Shown here: positions 13,756 to 14,076 of the stretch, piece by piece | Layout: the number at the start of each line of letters is the position of its first letter | How positions within the stretch are numbered: the first letter of the stretch is position 1 | From: Thermodesulfatator sp. | Lineage (GTDB): Bacteria; Desulfobacterota; Thermodesulfobacteria; Thermodesulfobacteriales; Thermodesulfobacteriaceae | DNA: 14,076 nucleotides | Assembly: GCA_027036915.1 (NCBI GenBank) | Contig: JALWCD010000245.1 | Coordinates: 3,959 to 18,034, forward strand | Reading direction: 5' to 3' | Notes under the pieces: model-generated | Database searches by the model: none | What the model was told of the DNA's origin: nothing | The model's input: the letters and a program-made list of their open reading frames with translations, nothing else | Translations under genes and position numbers: made by a program

Positions 13756-14076
13756 CCCGAAACATTTTAGCAAAGCTTTTTCGGCCTCACCGCTACTTTT
13801 ATTTCACCATCACTTCCCAAGAAGTCTCCCGAAAAATCGCTGAAAACTGCGAAGAAGATCTTACGAAGGGTTCAGAAAGTGACTTAACTCCGGAAAAAAA
13901 CCTTCGAGAGTCCAGGACCCTTCACTTTGAAAATTATGGCGGCCCCACCGGGACTCGAACCCGGGTCTCTGGCGCGAGAGTGGGATCCGCCTTTTTCATT
14001 CTTCGTCAGATTTAACTTTTCTTGCAATTTTACCACGCATTAAAAGTCATGCTATCCATGAAATTCCACTTTTTGG
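13756..14076. other. Gene-poor, low-GC stretch at the island edge
   Basis: No protein-coding frame of useful length is visible on either strand. It contains the tRNA-Glu 3' half at 13937-13980. Upstream of the small genes (13775-13936) I see no convincing promoter pair. Short inverted pieces occur (CGAAGG at 13865 with CCTTCG at 13901) but with a 30-base loop and no U-run, so I do not call a terminator. On the minus strand, a frame open from the right edge ends at a TAA at 14030-14032, giving 14 codons; it may be the tail of a gene beyond the window, but it is too short to support. Confidence 0.5.
13937..13980 (-). pseudogene. Well-preserved 3' half of a tRNA-Glu gene (CUC), putative att site
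   Basis: On the minus strand this reads anticodon loop CTCTCGC (anticodon CTC, U33 kept), 3' anticodon stem GCCAG, AGAC, a perfectly paired T arm (CCGGG, loop TTCGAGT, CCCGG), acceptor TGGGGCC, discriminator G and encoded CCA at 13937-13939. The bases before the anticodon loop (GGATCCCA) cannot pair with GCCAG, and no GGCCCCA 5' acceptor strand appears up to the window edge, 96 bases away. The gene is therefore cut exactly at the anticodon loop. This is a known crossover place for tyrosine integrases, so the fragment is best read as an attachment-site remnant and not as a working tRNA. Confidence 0.82.

Noticed and set aside
13937..14040. A complete tRNA, a tRNA-Sec or the 3' end of tmRNA
   Set aside because: No 5' acceptor strand (GGCCCCA) or D arm lies upstream. 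The variable region is short, unlike tRNA-Sec, and the acceptor sequence does not fit a tmRNA that begins with GGG. The loop, T arm and discriminator G fit tRNA-Glu.
14030..14076. Tail of a gene entering from the right on the minus strand
   Set aside because: Only 14 codons are visible before a TAA. With AT-rich sequence and no motif it cannot be told from chance.

Overview
The window looks like chromosomal DNA of a thermophilic, Gram-negative, GC-rich bacterium. The Desulfobacterota/Thermodesulfobacteriota are the most likely home, but this rests on general protein character and no rRNA marker is present. Support comes from an Mla-type lipid transport operon and an LPS-kinase-like gene (an outer membrane), compact proteins rich in Arg, Lys and Glu, and very tight packing with start/stop overlaps. 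Core DNA is about 60-68% G+C in places counted by hand. The last ~0.9 kb is clearly poorer in G+C.

Layout. (1) Positions 2-253, plus strand: the C-terminal end of a Fis-type DNA-binding regulator, cut by the window edge. (2) 231-6771, minus strand, read from right to left: ilvD, a PfkB-family sugar kinase, mlaE, mlaF, mlaD and a secreted protein built from W-P repeats. A consensus-like promoter at the end of the kinase gene should let the mla part be transcribed separately. (3) 6772-6874: a short divergent promoter region. (4) 6875-10959, plus strand: nfu, rpoZ, dnaJ, moaC, dksA-like, galT and rsmG, nearly all touching or overlapping; this is a housekeeping operon joining Fe-S delivery, transcription, protein folding, molybdopterin synthesis, stringent-type control and rRNA methylation. 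(5) 10940-13168, minus strand: a radical SAM protein, a WaaP-like LPS kinase and a nine-cysteine zinc-finger protein, forming a second small operon. (6) 13169-14076: low-GC accessory DNA with two small overlapping genes of unknown function, bracketed by two 44-nt copies of the 3' half of a tRNA-Glu gene.

The most notable region is the right end. Both tRNA-Glu fragments run from the anticodon loop to CCA, lie in the same orientation and lack any 5' half. One is well preserved (13937-13980) and one is decayed (13171-13214). This is what repeated site-specific integration into a tRNA-Glu anticodon loop leaves behind, so the chromosomal backbone probably ends at about 13170 and an island continues beyond 14076. 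The older fragment ends two bases before the likely start codon of the radical SAM gene.

A second point of interest is the W-P repeat protein. It sits one base after mlaD in an operon that lacks mlaC and mlaA, so it is a candidate periplasmic or outer-membrane partner of the transporter.
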